The notes beneath the pieces were generated by a model. That model did not search any database. It worked only from the letters and a program-made list of their open reading frames with translations, and was not told where the DNA came from. Positions 35,180-42,909 of a stretch of 46,330 bases of DNA are shown here, one piece after another (position 1 is the first letter of the stretch; the number at the start of each line of letters is the position of its first letter). Source of the DNA: a bacterium (GTDB lineage: Bacteria > Acidobacteriota > Thermoanaerobaculia > Thermoanaerobaculales > Sulfomarinibacteraceae); the NCBI GenBank assembly GCA_024229275.1, contig JAAESQ010000276.1, positions 1-46,330 of the forward strand, in the 5' to 3' direction. The position numbers were made by a program, and so were the translations under genes.

Positions 35180-35664
35180 CGCCCCTCCATCTCTTCAAGG
35201 GTTTGCCGAAGCCGACGAAGCCGTTTACGAACACCGGAGACCGAAAGTCCAACTTCGCGAGCCACCTGCTCGAGCGTCAAGCCGTCGACGTAGTGCCGGA
35301 CCGCTATGAACCTGGTCGACTCACGGTGCAGGCCGAACAATCGCTCGAGCACAGACTTCGCGCTTCCAACACGTTCAGGATCATCCACAGATGCAATGCG
35401 GGAGAGAGCAGTATCGTCGTTGACCGTTGGCCGGCGCGCAAGGTCTCGAATCCTATTCAGGCTGAGATTGGTCGCGATCCGAAAAAGCAGGCTCGAAGGG
35501 TAACGATCGTGCAAGCCCTTCCGGCGCCGCAGAACTTGAACAAACACGTCCTGGCTCACGTCCAAGGCTTCGTCCTCGTCCCGTAGGAGTTGACGACAAC
35601 GCCTCATGACCATGGGCCAGTAGCGGTGGCAGAGTTCTTCGACATCAACGGTGTATTCCTCCAT
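35176..35664 (-). CDS. ECF sigma-70 factor
   Basis: This 162-residue protein is an RNA polymerase sigma factor of ECF type. Region 2 covers LCHRYWPMVMRRCRQLLRDE, ALDVSQDVFVQVLRR and LLFRIATNLSLNRIRD. Region 4 at the C-terminus has LTLEQVAREVGLSVSGVRKR, the helix-turn-helix that reads the -35 element. ATG 35664 is preferred over 35682 because of a GGAG box six bases upstream. It heads the sigma/anti-sigma/caspase operon. An imperfect inverted repeat (35694-35709) lies 30 bases upstream of the start. No bipartite ECF promoter could be called with confidence. Confidence 0.9.
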   Translation of the reverse strand: MEEYTVDVEELCHRYWPMVMRRCRQLLRDEDEALDVSQDVFVQVLRRRKGLHDRYPSSLLFRIATNLSLNRIRDLARRPTVNDDTALSRIASVDDPERVGSAKSVLERLFGLHRESTRFIAVRHYVDGLTLEQVAREVGLSVSGVRKRLRRLRQTLEEMEGR

Positions 35665-35693
35665 TGCTACTCCATGTAACACCAGAAGGAAGT

Positions 35694-35709
35694 CAAAGTG
35701 TCACCTTTG
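35694..35709. repeat. Imperfect palindrome upstream of the ECF gene
   Basis: CAAAGTG-T-CACCTTTG forms a 7-bp hairpin with one bulged base. It resembles a collapsed copy of the GGTGCC/GGCACC family but could equally be an operator for the sigma operon. Confidence 0.35.
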
Positions 35710-35788
35710 CCCCTAGGCCTTCAGTCAACGAACGTCGCTTACTCAGAAAGTCATGGTTCAGATCGATGCCAATGTACCAGCATGTACG

Positions 35789-35801
35789 GGTTCCTGGCAC
35801 C
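35789..35801. repeat. REP-like palindrome, degenerate copy 4
   Basis: GGTTCCTGGCACC has one mismatch in its 6-bp arms. It lies in the divergent gap between the ECF gene and the sulfatase gene. Confidence 0.45.
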
Positions 35802-35898
35802 TATGGGAATCTACCAACGACCCAGGAATCCAGCGCCATGCACTCAATTTGTTTCAGGTGTAGAATCCGAGAACAGCAGATTGCTGAGAGGAGAAGGA

Positions 35899-38235
35899 AT
35901 GAAACAGGTATTCAAGGCAACACCTGCGATGATAGCGCTTTCGATTCTGATCGGATGTTCCGGGACCGATCGACATCAGAACGGCGGCAAGAGCACCGAT
36001 TCGTCATTCAAGGGAGTGATCGCCAAGTCCTATGAAGAATCCGTAGAGGCGTGGCCGGAGAAGAAGAGGCCACCAGAGGGCGCGCCCAACGTCATCATCT
36101 TCTTGCTCGATGACGTGGGATTTGCTCAGGTGGGTTCCTTCGGCGGACTCATCGAAACACCCCATATCGACAGCCTCGCAGCGAATGGGCTTCGTTACAA
36201 CAATTTTCATACGACCGCGCTGTGCTCGCCATCAAGGGCGACGCTCATGGCGGGGAGAAATCCCCACATGATCGGTTTGGGATCTCATGCGCTGACCGCG
36301 ATGGGTTTTCCTGGATACAACGCAATCGTTCCTGACACTGCCAAATCGGTGGCCAACTACCTGGAGAGTGAAGGATACGTCAACTATGCTCTCGGTAAAT
36401 GGGATCACACTCCTCTCTACGAGGTCTCACAAATCGGTCCGTTCGACCGGTGGCCAAGTCACGAAGGATTCGCCCACGGATACACATTCATGGCGGCCGA
36501 CGTGCACCAGTTCGTGCCGGTGATGTGGGACGATCATCATCCGGAACCCTACCGGGAGTCAGGCCATCTGGACGAAGACCTGGCCGACCGGGCTATCGAC
36601 TGGATTACGGGTCACAAATCGTTGGACAAAGACCTGCCGTTCATGATGCTTTGGGCTTCCGGATCGATGCACTCGCCGCATCATGCCCCCGATGATTACA
36701 TCGCCAAGTACAAGGGCAAGTTCGACATGGGCTGGGATCGCGCAAGGGAACAGATTCTTCAAAACCAGAAGGACGAGGGAGTCGCACCGGAGAATACCGT
36801 CCTTTCCGCCAGAATCGATGAGATTCCAGCATGGGACTCGCTGAATGATGACGAAAAGCGACTCTATGCCAGGCAGATGGAAGTATTTGCCGCACAGATG
36901 GATCATGTGGATCACCAGATCGGCCGTATCGTAGAGACACTCAAGCGAATCGGGGAGTTGAACAACACCCTGATTCTCATTACAGCCGACAATGGTGCCA
37001 GCGGAGAGGGCGGACTGGCTGGAACCTTTAACGAAACCTATGTACTCAATGGCATGCAAACACCTTTTGACGCCAACATGCGCAACTATGAGAACTGGGG
37101 TCAGGCGGACAGCTATCCGCACTATCACGCCGGATGGGCGATGGCAGGCAACACTCCATTTCCCTATTTCAAACAATCGGAGCACCGGGGTGGTCAGCAG
37201 GATGCACTGGTCATTCACTGGCCCGACGGAATCAAGGCGAAGGGTGAAGTCAGAAGTCAATACCATCACATCAGCGATATCGCTCCGACCATCATGCAAG
37301 CGGTCGGTGTCGAATTCCCTGAGGAGTATCACGGCATCCCCCAACAGCCGTTTACGGGTGTGCCCATGAATTACTCCTTCGATGATCCCGATGCGCCGAA
37401 CGCCAAGGAACGGCAGTACTACGAGATGTTCGGCAACCGCGCCATCTGGGTTGATGGCTGGAAGGCCGTCACGCTTCATGCGAATAGGATGCCTTGGGAT
37501 GTCAATGTGGTTCAGCCCTTCGATGACGACGTCTGGGAGCTCTACAATGTCGAAGAAGACTTTTCTGAAAGCACCGATCTCGCGGAGAAATATCCCGAGA
37601 AGTTGGAGGAACTCAAGGCCATCTTCGAAGAGGAAGCATGGGCGAATCAGGTGTATCCCTTGTACGACGACATGCTGGCCAGACTCAACAAGGTGAACTA
37701 CGTGCTGTTTGGCGACAAGAAGGAATTCACCTACTTTGCGCCCGGTGCAATCCGTATCGCGGAAAAGGCTTCAGCTCCAGTCAAGGGTCGGTCACACACG
37801 ATCGAAACGACGATCGACCTCAAGGGCGATGAAGAGGGTGTGATCGTCGCCTGCGGCGGCATGACGGGCGGCTACACCATGTACGTCGAGGACCACAAGC
37901 TTCACTTCGACTACAACTTCTTGGATGGTGTGCACTATCACCTCACTTCGCCGAGGCTCCCGCGAGGCACGACGGACCTGAAGTTCAATTTCATTCTCGA
38001 CCGGTCAAAGATCGACGGAACCCTCAAGCCGTGGGCGGGTACTGGTGAGCTCTATGTTCAGGGAACGAAAGTTGATGAAGAGTACTTTGAGATGATGCAT
38101 ATCTCTACCTACTCTCTCGCCGAGACCTTCGACGTCGGAGCCGACTACGGCACGCAGGTGGACAAAGCATATGAGGGTGACCCATTCGAGTTTCAGGGTG
38201 AACTTGACCGAGTTGTCGTCACCCTGACGGACTAA
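35899..38235 (+). CDS. Arylsulfatase-type sulfatase, lipoprotein
   Basis: This 778-residue protein is read from ATG 35899, which follows a GAGAGGAGAAGGA box. The 67-residue in-frame extension upstream has no such support and spans a palindrome. A lipobox (LIGC, Cys20) predicts a lipoprotein. The sulfatase core begins with NVIIFLLDDVGFAQVGSFGG, where Asp71-Asp72 bind calcium. The modification site is Cys109-Ser-Pro-Ser-Arg (LCSPSRATLMAGR), where Cys becomes formylglycine. ITADNGASGEGG provides the second metal cluster. The last 180 residues form a beta-rich domain found in large bacterial arylsulfatases (family of AtsA-like enzymes). It would remove sulfate from aryl or sugar esters in the periplasm. 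The formylglycine-generating enzyme is not in this window. A perfect terminator follows. Confidence 0.93.
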   Translation: MKQVFKATPAMIALSILIGCSGTDRHQNGGKSTDSSFKGVIAKSYEESVEAWPEKKRPPEGAPNVIIFLLDDVGFAQVGSFGGLIETPHIDSLAANGLRYNNFHTTALCSPSRATLMAGRNPHMIGLGSHALTAMGFPGYNAIVPDTAKSVANYLESEGYVNYALGKWDHTPLYEVSQIGPFDRWPSHEGFAHGYTFMAADVHQFVPVMWDDHHPEPYRESGHLDEDLADRAIDWITGHKSLDKDLPFMMLWASGSMHSPHHAPDDYIAKYKGKFDMGWDRAREQILQNQKDEGVAPENTVLSARIDEIPAWDSLNDDEKRLYARQMEVFAAQMDHVDHQIGRIVETLKRIGELNNTLILITADNGASGEGGLAGTFNETYVLNGMQTPFDANMRNYENWGQADSYPHYHAGWAMAGNTPFPYFKQSEHRGGQQDALVIHWPDGIKAKGEVRSQYHHISDIAPTIMQAVGVEFPEEYHGIPQQPFTGVPMNYSFDDPDAPNAKERQYYEMFGNRAIWVDGWKAVTLHANRMPWDVNVVQPFDDDVWELYNVEEDFSESTDLAEKYPEKLEELKAIFEEEAWANQVYPLYDDMLARLNKVNYVLFGDKKEFTYFAPGAIRIAEKASAPVKGRSHTIETTIDLKGDEEGVIVACGGMTGGYTMYVEDHKLHFDYNFLDGVHYHLTSPRLPRGTTDLKFNFILDRSKIDGTLKPWAGTGELYVQGTKVDEEYFEMMHISTYSLAETFDVGADYGTQVDKAYEGDPFEFQGELDRVVVTLTD

Positions 38236-38252
38236 CGATAACCGCGAAAGTG

Positions 38253-38280
38253 AACAAGGGGCGCTTCGGCGCCCCTTGTT
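38253..38280 (+). terminator. Rho-independent terminator of the sulfatase gene
   Basis: A perfect 12-bp stem (AACAAGGGGCGC pairing with GCGCCCCTTGTT) is closed by a TTCG tetraloop and followed by TTGTTTGT. It begins 18 bases after the sulfatase stop. Confidence 0.93.
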
Positions 38281-38395
38281 TGTCTACATCATGGTCTTGG
38301 TGCACTGCATCTACCCGCACCGCCCATTTGAGGCTCTTCGCCCCTGCATAACCGCGACGATTGTCGTCTCGAATACGTGCGCTTGGCACCCAGTC

Positions 38396-38824
38396 TCATC
38401 GTTCCTCACTGTCATCGGTCCAAGAAGTTTCGATGACTACTCCCCCATCGGGCTGCATCCGCCTCCGAAATTGATCGACCAACGTCTGTCTGACGGCGGC
38501 ACGGGTCGGTGGGATGAGCAGCAGAAAGCCGACAGCATCGGTGATAAGCCCGGGAGTCAGCAACACCGCTCCGGCAACTAAGATGAGCAATCCGTCGATT
38601 AAAGGCCCGGTCGGCACCCGGCCCTCGGCCATCTCGGCCTGAACCCGACGCAATGTCACCAACCCTTGCCAGCGCGCCAGCGACGCACCAATAACCCCGG
38701 TCAGCAGCACGATTCCGATCGTCGGCGCCAACCCGACATATCGGCCGAGCTGGATGAGCAGCCCGAGCTCGACGATCGGCACCACAGTGAACAGCAGCAA
38801 CAGACGGATGAACACAACAGTCAC
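38396..38824 (-). CDS. fxsA: FxsA family inner-membrane protein
   Basis: This 142-residue protein has FxsA features: an N-terminal helix (LLLLFTVVPIVELGLLIQLG), the following helix with GIVLLTGVIGASLARWQG, and a third segment LLILVAGAVLLTPGLITDAV then GFLLLIPPTR. These match the family closely in spacing and length. In E. coli FxsA reduces F-exclusion of phage T7 when overproduced, and its normal role is unknown. It starts at GTG 38824, overlapping the TGA of the PD40 gene upstream, so it is the last gene of a three-gene operon. The C-terminal tail is polar and cytoplasmic. Confidence 0.9.
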   Translation of the reverse strand: MTVVFIRLLLLFTVVPIVELGLLIQLGRYVGLAPTIGIVLLTGVIGASLARWQGLVTLRRVQAEMAEGRVPTGPLIDGLLILVAGAVLLTPGLITDAVGFLLLIPPTRAAVRQTLVDQFRRRMQPDGGVVIETSWTDDSEER

Positions 38825-39762
38825 CTTGTTTCTGGCCTAAATGAGTCGATGATGCCGGCGTCCACCCAGTAGATATCTGATCCCGACTCTTCAAAACGAG
38901 AGAAGAAGAGGAATCTACCATCCGGTGTCACCATCGGGCTGTACTCATAGGCTTCTGTGTTGATCGCCACTCCCATATTGACAGGTGAAGCCCATTCACC
39001 GTCATTCTTCCTGAAGCTGATATACAGATCACTGCCGCCCGCGCAATCGGGCCTTCCCCGTACACTGACGATCAGAAACTCCTCATCCGGAGCAACGTAA
39101 GTATCGCCTTCGTCATACGGCGTATTCACAGCACTCCCTATATTGATCGGAGCGGAGAATGTTCCTTCAGCCTGCTGAGAATAGTAGATGTCCTTCCCAC
39201 CAAACCCACCTTCCCGGATAGCAGAAAAATACATTCTCCCGTTTCGGGTCCAACACGGGTAGGTTTCGCTTTCTGACGTATTGATCACACGCCCCACGTT
39301 CTTTGGTTCCGACCAGTCCCCACTAACCAACCGATCACAGAACCAGATATCGTGCTTCGGAGCCGAACTTGCTCCAGGCGGCTGGGTGCGGGTCGAACAG
39401 AAATACAAGGTCTTCCCATCCAGGGAAAACGCCATATCCACATCGGCGGTCGTTCCCGAGAAAGGAACCGCCGCTGGCTCTGTCCAGATACCGTCAACCT
39501 GTTTGGTTCGCATGATGACGCATGTCTCATCCGGGTCCGGATGGTAAATCGCAAAATAGAACTCATCTCCTCTCGGCGAAAAAACAGCATTGAGTTCCCT
39601 TGCATCCGTTGAGATTATCCCCGGTGCAAATAACTCAGGTGTCATGCCCGGCGGCTTCTGGCCGAGGTAATGCCCCTTCAACTGTGGGAAATGATCTCCA
39701 GAACAGAGCATGCCGAAGAATATGATGCTGGCAATCAGTGTTGTCGTCTTTCTAAATCTCAT
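38821..39762 (-). CDS. Secreted PD40 beta-propeller protein
   Basis: This 313-residue protein has a signal peptide ending near residue 20 (FFGMLCSGD; the Cys is not in a good lipobox). It carries the shared lead-in HYLGQKPPGMTPELFAPGII and PD40 blades: RGDEFYFAIYHPD, DGKTLYFCSTRTQ, NGRMYFSAIREGGFGGKDIY, DEEFLIVSVRGRPD and DGRFLFFSRFEESGSDIYWV. It is a paralogue of the products at 2203-3114 and 5074-6363. Between the pentapeptide gene (15 bases upstream) and fxsA (overlap), it is the middle gene of an operon. Role unknown, presumably binding in the periplasm. Confidence 0.83.
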   Translation of the reverse strand: MRFRKTTTLIASIIFFGMLCSGDHFPQLKGHYLGQKPPGMTPELFAPGIISTDARELNAVFSPRGDEFYFAIYHPDPDETCVIMRTKQVDGIWTEPAAVPFSGTTADVDMAFSLDGKTLYFCSTRTQPPGASSAPKHDIWFCDRLVSGDWSEPKNVGRVINTSESETYPCWTRNGRMYFSAIREGGFGGKDIYYSQQAEGTFSAPINIGSAVNTPYDEGDTYVAPDEEFLIVSVRGRPDCAGGSDLYISFRKNDGEWASPVNMGVAINTEAYEYSPMVTPDGRFLFFSRFEESGSDIYWVDAGIIDSFRPETR

Positions 39763-39777
39763 ATGTCTTCAGCCTCA

Positions 39778-39912
39778 TCAAGCAAGGACGGCATTGCGCA
39801 GATCCACGCCTTTCAAGTCGGCGTTTGCCAACTTGGCCCCGCGTAGGGAACCTTCGCCCGAGTGAATCACCGCACCTGTCTTGCGGTCTCGGATTGGTCC
39901 GGTGAATTTCAT
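39778..39912 (-). CDS. 44-residue mini pentapeptide-repeat protein
   Basis: ATG 39912 is preceded by GGAGG at seven bases, an excellent ribosome binding site. The 44-residue product starts MKFTGPIRDRKTGAVIHSGE and ends in pentapeptide repeats: LRGAK, LANAD, LKGVD, LRNAV, LA. Pentapeptide proteins form right-handed beta-helices, normally with many more turns, so this is about one turn and would need partners or self-assembly. It is the first gene of an operon with the PD40 and fxsA genes. It falls below usual gene-length cutoffs. It might be the end of a once longer gene, but the start signals argue for a real small gene. Confidence 0.68.
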   Translation of the reverse strand: MKFTGPIRDRKTGAVIHSGEGSLRGAKLANADLKGVDLRNAVLA

Positions 39913-40039
39913 AACGGCACCTCCGGCAGAGAATCCGCGTATGGCCTACGGAGGCTAGCATGGAAGAGCTGTGATGATCACGGGCCATTGGTGCCAGAGA
40001 GGAAGAGGGATCGGTCTCCCAACATCAGCATGTGTTGGT

Positions 40040-40050
40040 GTGCCTGGCAC
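40040..40050. repeat. REP-like palindrome, copy 5
   Basis: GTGCC-T-GGCAC is a perfect short palindrome of the same family as 12884-12898. It lies in the divergent gap between the pentapeptide gene and the amidase gene. Confidence 0.6.
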
Positions 40051-40099
40051 CTGCAGTGTTAATCGGCCGGCGAGCGACGCGTATGAGAGTGTGGGATTG

Positions 40100-40762
40100 A
40101 TGATGCGTATGGTGAAGGTAGCTGCTGGTGTCGCGCTCTTGGGCGTCTTGGTGTTCGGGTACTTCGCCCGCCGGTTGGAGTGGCCACAGGGAAGCCCTTA
40201 CAAGCGAGATCCCAATCCTGTGCCTATTGTGGTGATTGATCCCGGGCATGGAGGCGCTCCCGGTGGTGTCAGCGTGAGTGGAGTCAAGGAGAAGGAGATC
40301 ACGCTGGACATCGCGGTTCGGCTTGAGGAGCTGGTTCGGAACAAAGGCACGGCAAAGGTGTTCTTGACGCGCCGGGATGACCGGCCGATATCTCTGGTAG
40401 AGCGACGCAACTTTGCCAATACACGGAAATGCGACATCTTTGTTTCAATCCACTCCAACGCGAGCCGAAATTCCAAGAAGAATCACACTGAAGTCTATTT
40501 CTCGAGCCCGTGGAGCGAGCCCCTGGCGCGAAGCATCAGCACACGGTTGGCACGGAACTTCTCTCTGGAACCGCGCGTCGAGAACGTTGCCTGGACGGTG
40601 ATCTGGGACAATTGGGCGCCGCTGGGCGCGGTTCTTGTCGAAACCATGTACCTGACCCATCAGGATGGCGAGAGAATCCTTTCAAGCGAACAAGGACGGC
40701 AGCGTGTCGCTGAGAGCCTCTTCACCGGTATCGAAGAGATTCTTGCAACGCACTACCAATAA
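40100..40762 (+). CDS. N-acetylmuramoyl-L-alanine amidase (Amidase_3)
   Basis: This 220-residue protein is read from ATG 40100; the open frame upstream contains a repeat palindrome and no ribosome binding site. A signal-anchor helix covers about residues 5-22. The zinc amidase fold follows, with VVIDPGHGGAPGG (first His ligand), the KEKEITLDIAVRLEEL helix with the Glu ligand, SIHSNAS (second His ligand) and a catalytic Glu in VLVETMYLTHQ. It cleaves the bond between muramic acid and the stem peptide of peptidoglycan. It has no extra wall-binding or AMIN domain, so it is a minimal catalytic unit tethered to the inner membrane or released to the periplasm. It stands alone. Confidence 0.9.
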   Translation: MMRMVKVAAGVALLGVLVFGYFARRLEWPQGSPYKRDPNPVPIVVIDPGHGGAPGGVSVSGVKEKEITLDIAVRLEELVRNKGTAKVFLTRRDDRPISLVERRNFANTRKCDIFVSIHSNASRNSKKNHTEVYFSSPWSEPLARSISTRLARNFSLEPRVENVAWTVIWDNWAPLGAVLVETMYLTHQDGERILSSEQGRQRVAESLFTGIEEILATHYQ

Positions 40763-40878
40763 ACACAGAACCGAGTTTTCCAAGAAACTGCAGCACTGCT
40801 CACAAAGCGGGAGCACATCAACAGGGCATTGCTAAGTGCGACACACCGGCACCCAAACAAGCGATCCACTTAGAGGAT

Positions 40879-41832
40879 CTACCTGATCACCTGAAAAAAC
40901 GCCGTACCGGAGGCGATCACACCGGCCAATTCGACGCTCGCCTCCACGCCATAGAAGCCCATTGCCGCGTCCGTGGGAAGGCGGACCGGCAGCTTGGAGG
41001 TGAACGACCCGGCACCCCGTGCCACCTGCTCGTCGAAAGACGTCAGCTCCCGGCCGTCAAACGTCAGCCGGCGCCGCTCGGTGACCTCGAATTGGGAGTT
41101 CGGCGGCACACCGCTGATCTGATAAGTGAGAACCAGCAGCACCTCACCACCCGGTACGACTTGGGCTGGCTGCACCGCCACGGCGTGCAGGGTGACGGCC
41201 GGGTCGAATACCTGGGTCGCCACGACCGGAGTCGGCGGATGCACGGCCGCCGGCAGTCCCGGCGATGGGGGTTGCTGCTCAGTTGGGGTGCCAACCTCAA
41301 CCAACTGTTCGTCCGGCGCTTCGACGATTTCGAAGACTTCGAATCGGGCCCAACGCTCGCAATCGGCCAGGTGTTTCAGTTTGAGCTTGCGGTTGAACGG
41401 AGGAGGCTTCGGGGTGTAGAAGTAGAGCCTCCCTCCGGCCGGGAGGCCTGGCAACTGCACCTCGAGATAGATGGGCCCACCACGTTTCTCCTCGTTCCAG
41501 CCGACGACCTCAAACAAAGTTGCCTCCGGGATAGCGCCACTACCGTACTTCCGCAGAAGCGAGTCACCACTGGAAAAGACGAACCGTCCCTTCGCCGCGG
41601 GTGGCGCGTTCGGATTGGTGACTCCCGGCCGCAACCACACCATCCACTGGCTGTTGACGACACCCTTTCGGTCCACCTTCCCCGAGAGGATGATCTGCGC
41701 GCGACTCTGACACTGTGCGCCGCTCCAACGGAGGTTGGCGTCCTCCAGCGTCATTCGCTCGGCGGCGCCACTACCGTGCGGCGCCAGGAGCGCCAACGTG
41801 AGGAAAAGCATCACCGCAGGCCTCAGCTTCAC
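40879..41832 (-). CDS. Exported protein of unknown function with Ig-like C-terminal domain
   Basis: This 317-residue protein is read from GTG 41832, four bases after GGAG. That start gives a clean signal peptide (VKLRPAVMLFLTLALLAPHG). The long in-frame extension to 41913 is Cys/Arg-rich and unlikely. The mature N-terminal part has blocks such as RAQIILSGKVDRKGVV and GGPIYLEVQLPGLPAGGRLY. A Pro-rich linker at about residues 178-205 (QQPPSPGLPAAVHPPTP) leads to a beta-sandwich of about 110 residues (VVPGGEVLLVLTYQISGVPP, then GVEASVELAGVIASGTAFFQ). I do not recognise a family. The layout suggests a periplasmic or surface binding protein. Confidence 0.6.
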   Translation of the reverse strand: MKLRPAVMLFLTLALLAPHGSGAAERMTLEDANLRWSGAQCQSRAQIILSGKVDRKGVVNSQWMVWLRPGVTNPNAPPAAKGRFVFSSGDSLLRKYGSGAIPEATLFEVVGWNEEKRGGPIYLEVQLPGLPAGGRLYFYTPKPPPFNRKLKLKHLADCERWARFEVFEIVEAPDEQLVEVGTPTEQQPPSPGLPAAVHPPTPVVATQVFDPAVTLHAVAVQPAQVVPGGEVLLVLTYQISGVPPNSQFEVTERRRLTFDGRELTSFDEQVARGAGSFTSKLPVRLPTDAAMGFYGVEASVELAGVIASGTAFFQVIR

Positions 41833-42103
41833 CGTACTCCGTCGGATCTCGCGACAACAAGAACGGATCAGAGTTCCTGTTACGACACAACAACTCATGG
41901 CAAACCGCCTCATCTCTCACAGATCGGGCGAACTACGAACGCTATCCCTCAACCGCAGATCATCTCCGTCTGTCCTGGTACGCCGTTCCTTATCTTCTAT
42001 TATGCATTATCGTAAGGGTATAGAGGTGCTAAGCACACATATATGGAACCCAAGTGACCCACCTATCACACTCAATAGAAACGACTTCCAAACCTATCTT
42101 CAA

Positions 42104-42132
42104 TTGACACCTGCGACGGACACTCCTAGTCT
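42104..42132 (+). promoter_or_regulatory. Possible sigma-70 promoter
   Basis: TTGACA (42104-42109) is a perfect -35 box, followed by a 17-base spacer and TAGTCT as a -10 with three matches to consensus. It lies 22 bases before the gene starting at 42155. Confidence 0.4.
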
Positions 42133-42154
42133 GGCTCCGCAGGAAGGAGAAGGC

Positions 42155-42748
42155 ATGAAACTCATTCAAATCACAGGAGGGGCTCCCCGGCCTCAAACGG
42201 GATGGGCAATGACCACGAGAACTATCTCTATCTGTGTCGTATTGGTTGTCTGTTCTGGACTTGTCTCAGGCCTACCACCTCAACAAGAAGGTGAGACAGA
42301 TAGACACAGCTCCTTTGTCAGGCAGAAGATCGATCGTCGATCCTATGCCCTTGGAGCGATTGCCGCCTTCTCAGAGATGGTTGATCTGGGAATCAAAAAG
42401 CTTGGATTCAGTGCCACGTTCAAACATGGGGAAGTCGACGCATTGCTCGAGGAAGCAGAAGCCATTGCACGAAAACACAACGTGAAGTTGTATCGAGAGA
42501 GCGACCTCATTGTTACTGATCTGTTCCCGGCTGATGTTGCAGAGAACATGGAGATCCTGATTATCTACTCAGGTGACGATATTGATGACTACCTGGCCCT
42601 GAAGAGCAAGAAGCAGCAGTTAGTAGAGCAGGAAAGATACGACAAGACCGACAGACGAACAATAGCCTACGAGTTGGGAAAACTGCTGAGCTACCCGGAC
42701 GTAGAAATAGAGCGACTGCTGACGGAAGACAAGAAGAGGGAACCTTAA
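42155..42748 (+). CDS. Exported protein of unknown function
   Basis: This 197-residue protein is read from ATG 42155, which follows an AGGAAGGAGAAGG box. A hydrophobic stretch at about residues 22-38 (SICVVLVVCSGLVSGLP) is a signal peptide or anchor, and the first 18 residues are a long n-region. ATG 42209 would give a more standard signal but has a weaker ribosome binding site. The mature part is helical and charged (GEVDALLEEAEAIARKHNVK, later TDRRTIAYELGKLLSYPDVE), with DLFPADVAENMEILIIYSGD between them. No family is recognised. The following GH47 gene starts 161 bases later on the same strand and may be co-transcribed. Confidence 0.62.
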   Translation: MKLIQITGGAPRPQTGWAMTTRTISICVVLVVCSGLVSGLPPQQEGETDRHSSFVRQKIDRRSYALGAIAAFSEMVDLGIKKLGFSATFKHGEVDALLEEAEAIARKHNVKLYRESDLIVTDLFPADVAENMEILIIYSGDDIDDYLALKSKKQQLVEQERYDKTDRRTIAYELGKLLSYPDVEIERLLTEDKKREP

Positions 42749-42909
42749 CCCTGACATTTCATCAATTAATACGCACTTGGATGATTCAGGTGTCAGACGG
42801 GATGAGTAGGCCGGTCTCCAAACTGCGCAACACACTGCTTTCAGGGATAATCGTCATGCGGATCAATCAAGGCCAGACGCTGGCTATCAATGAGAGGATC
42901 TGAGGTGCT

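Noticed and set aside
35698-35898. N-terminal 67-residue extension of the sulfatase
   Set aside because: It would remove the lipoprotein signal from the N-terminus, spans a palindrome and lacks a ribosome binding site.
36559-37479. Long antisense frame (about 306 codons) opposite the sulfatase
   Set aside because: It mirrors the codon structure of a strongly supported sulfatase core, has no ribosome binding site and encodes no recognisable protein.
38377-38389. GTGC-GCTTG-GCAC as another copy of the REP-like palindrome
   Set aside because: It has only 4-bp arms and a different centre, which is expected by chance.
41092-42015. Plus-strand frame of about 307 codons opposite the exported Ig-like protein
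   Set aside because: It is antisense to a gene with a clean signal peptide and start; its translation is low-complexity Arg/His/Gln-rich with no family match.
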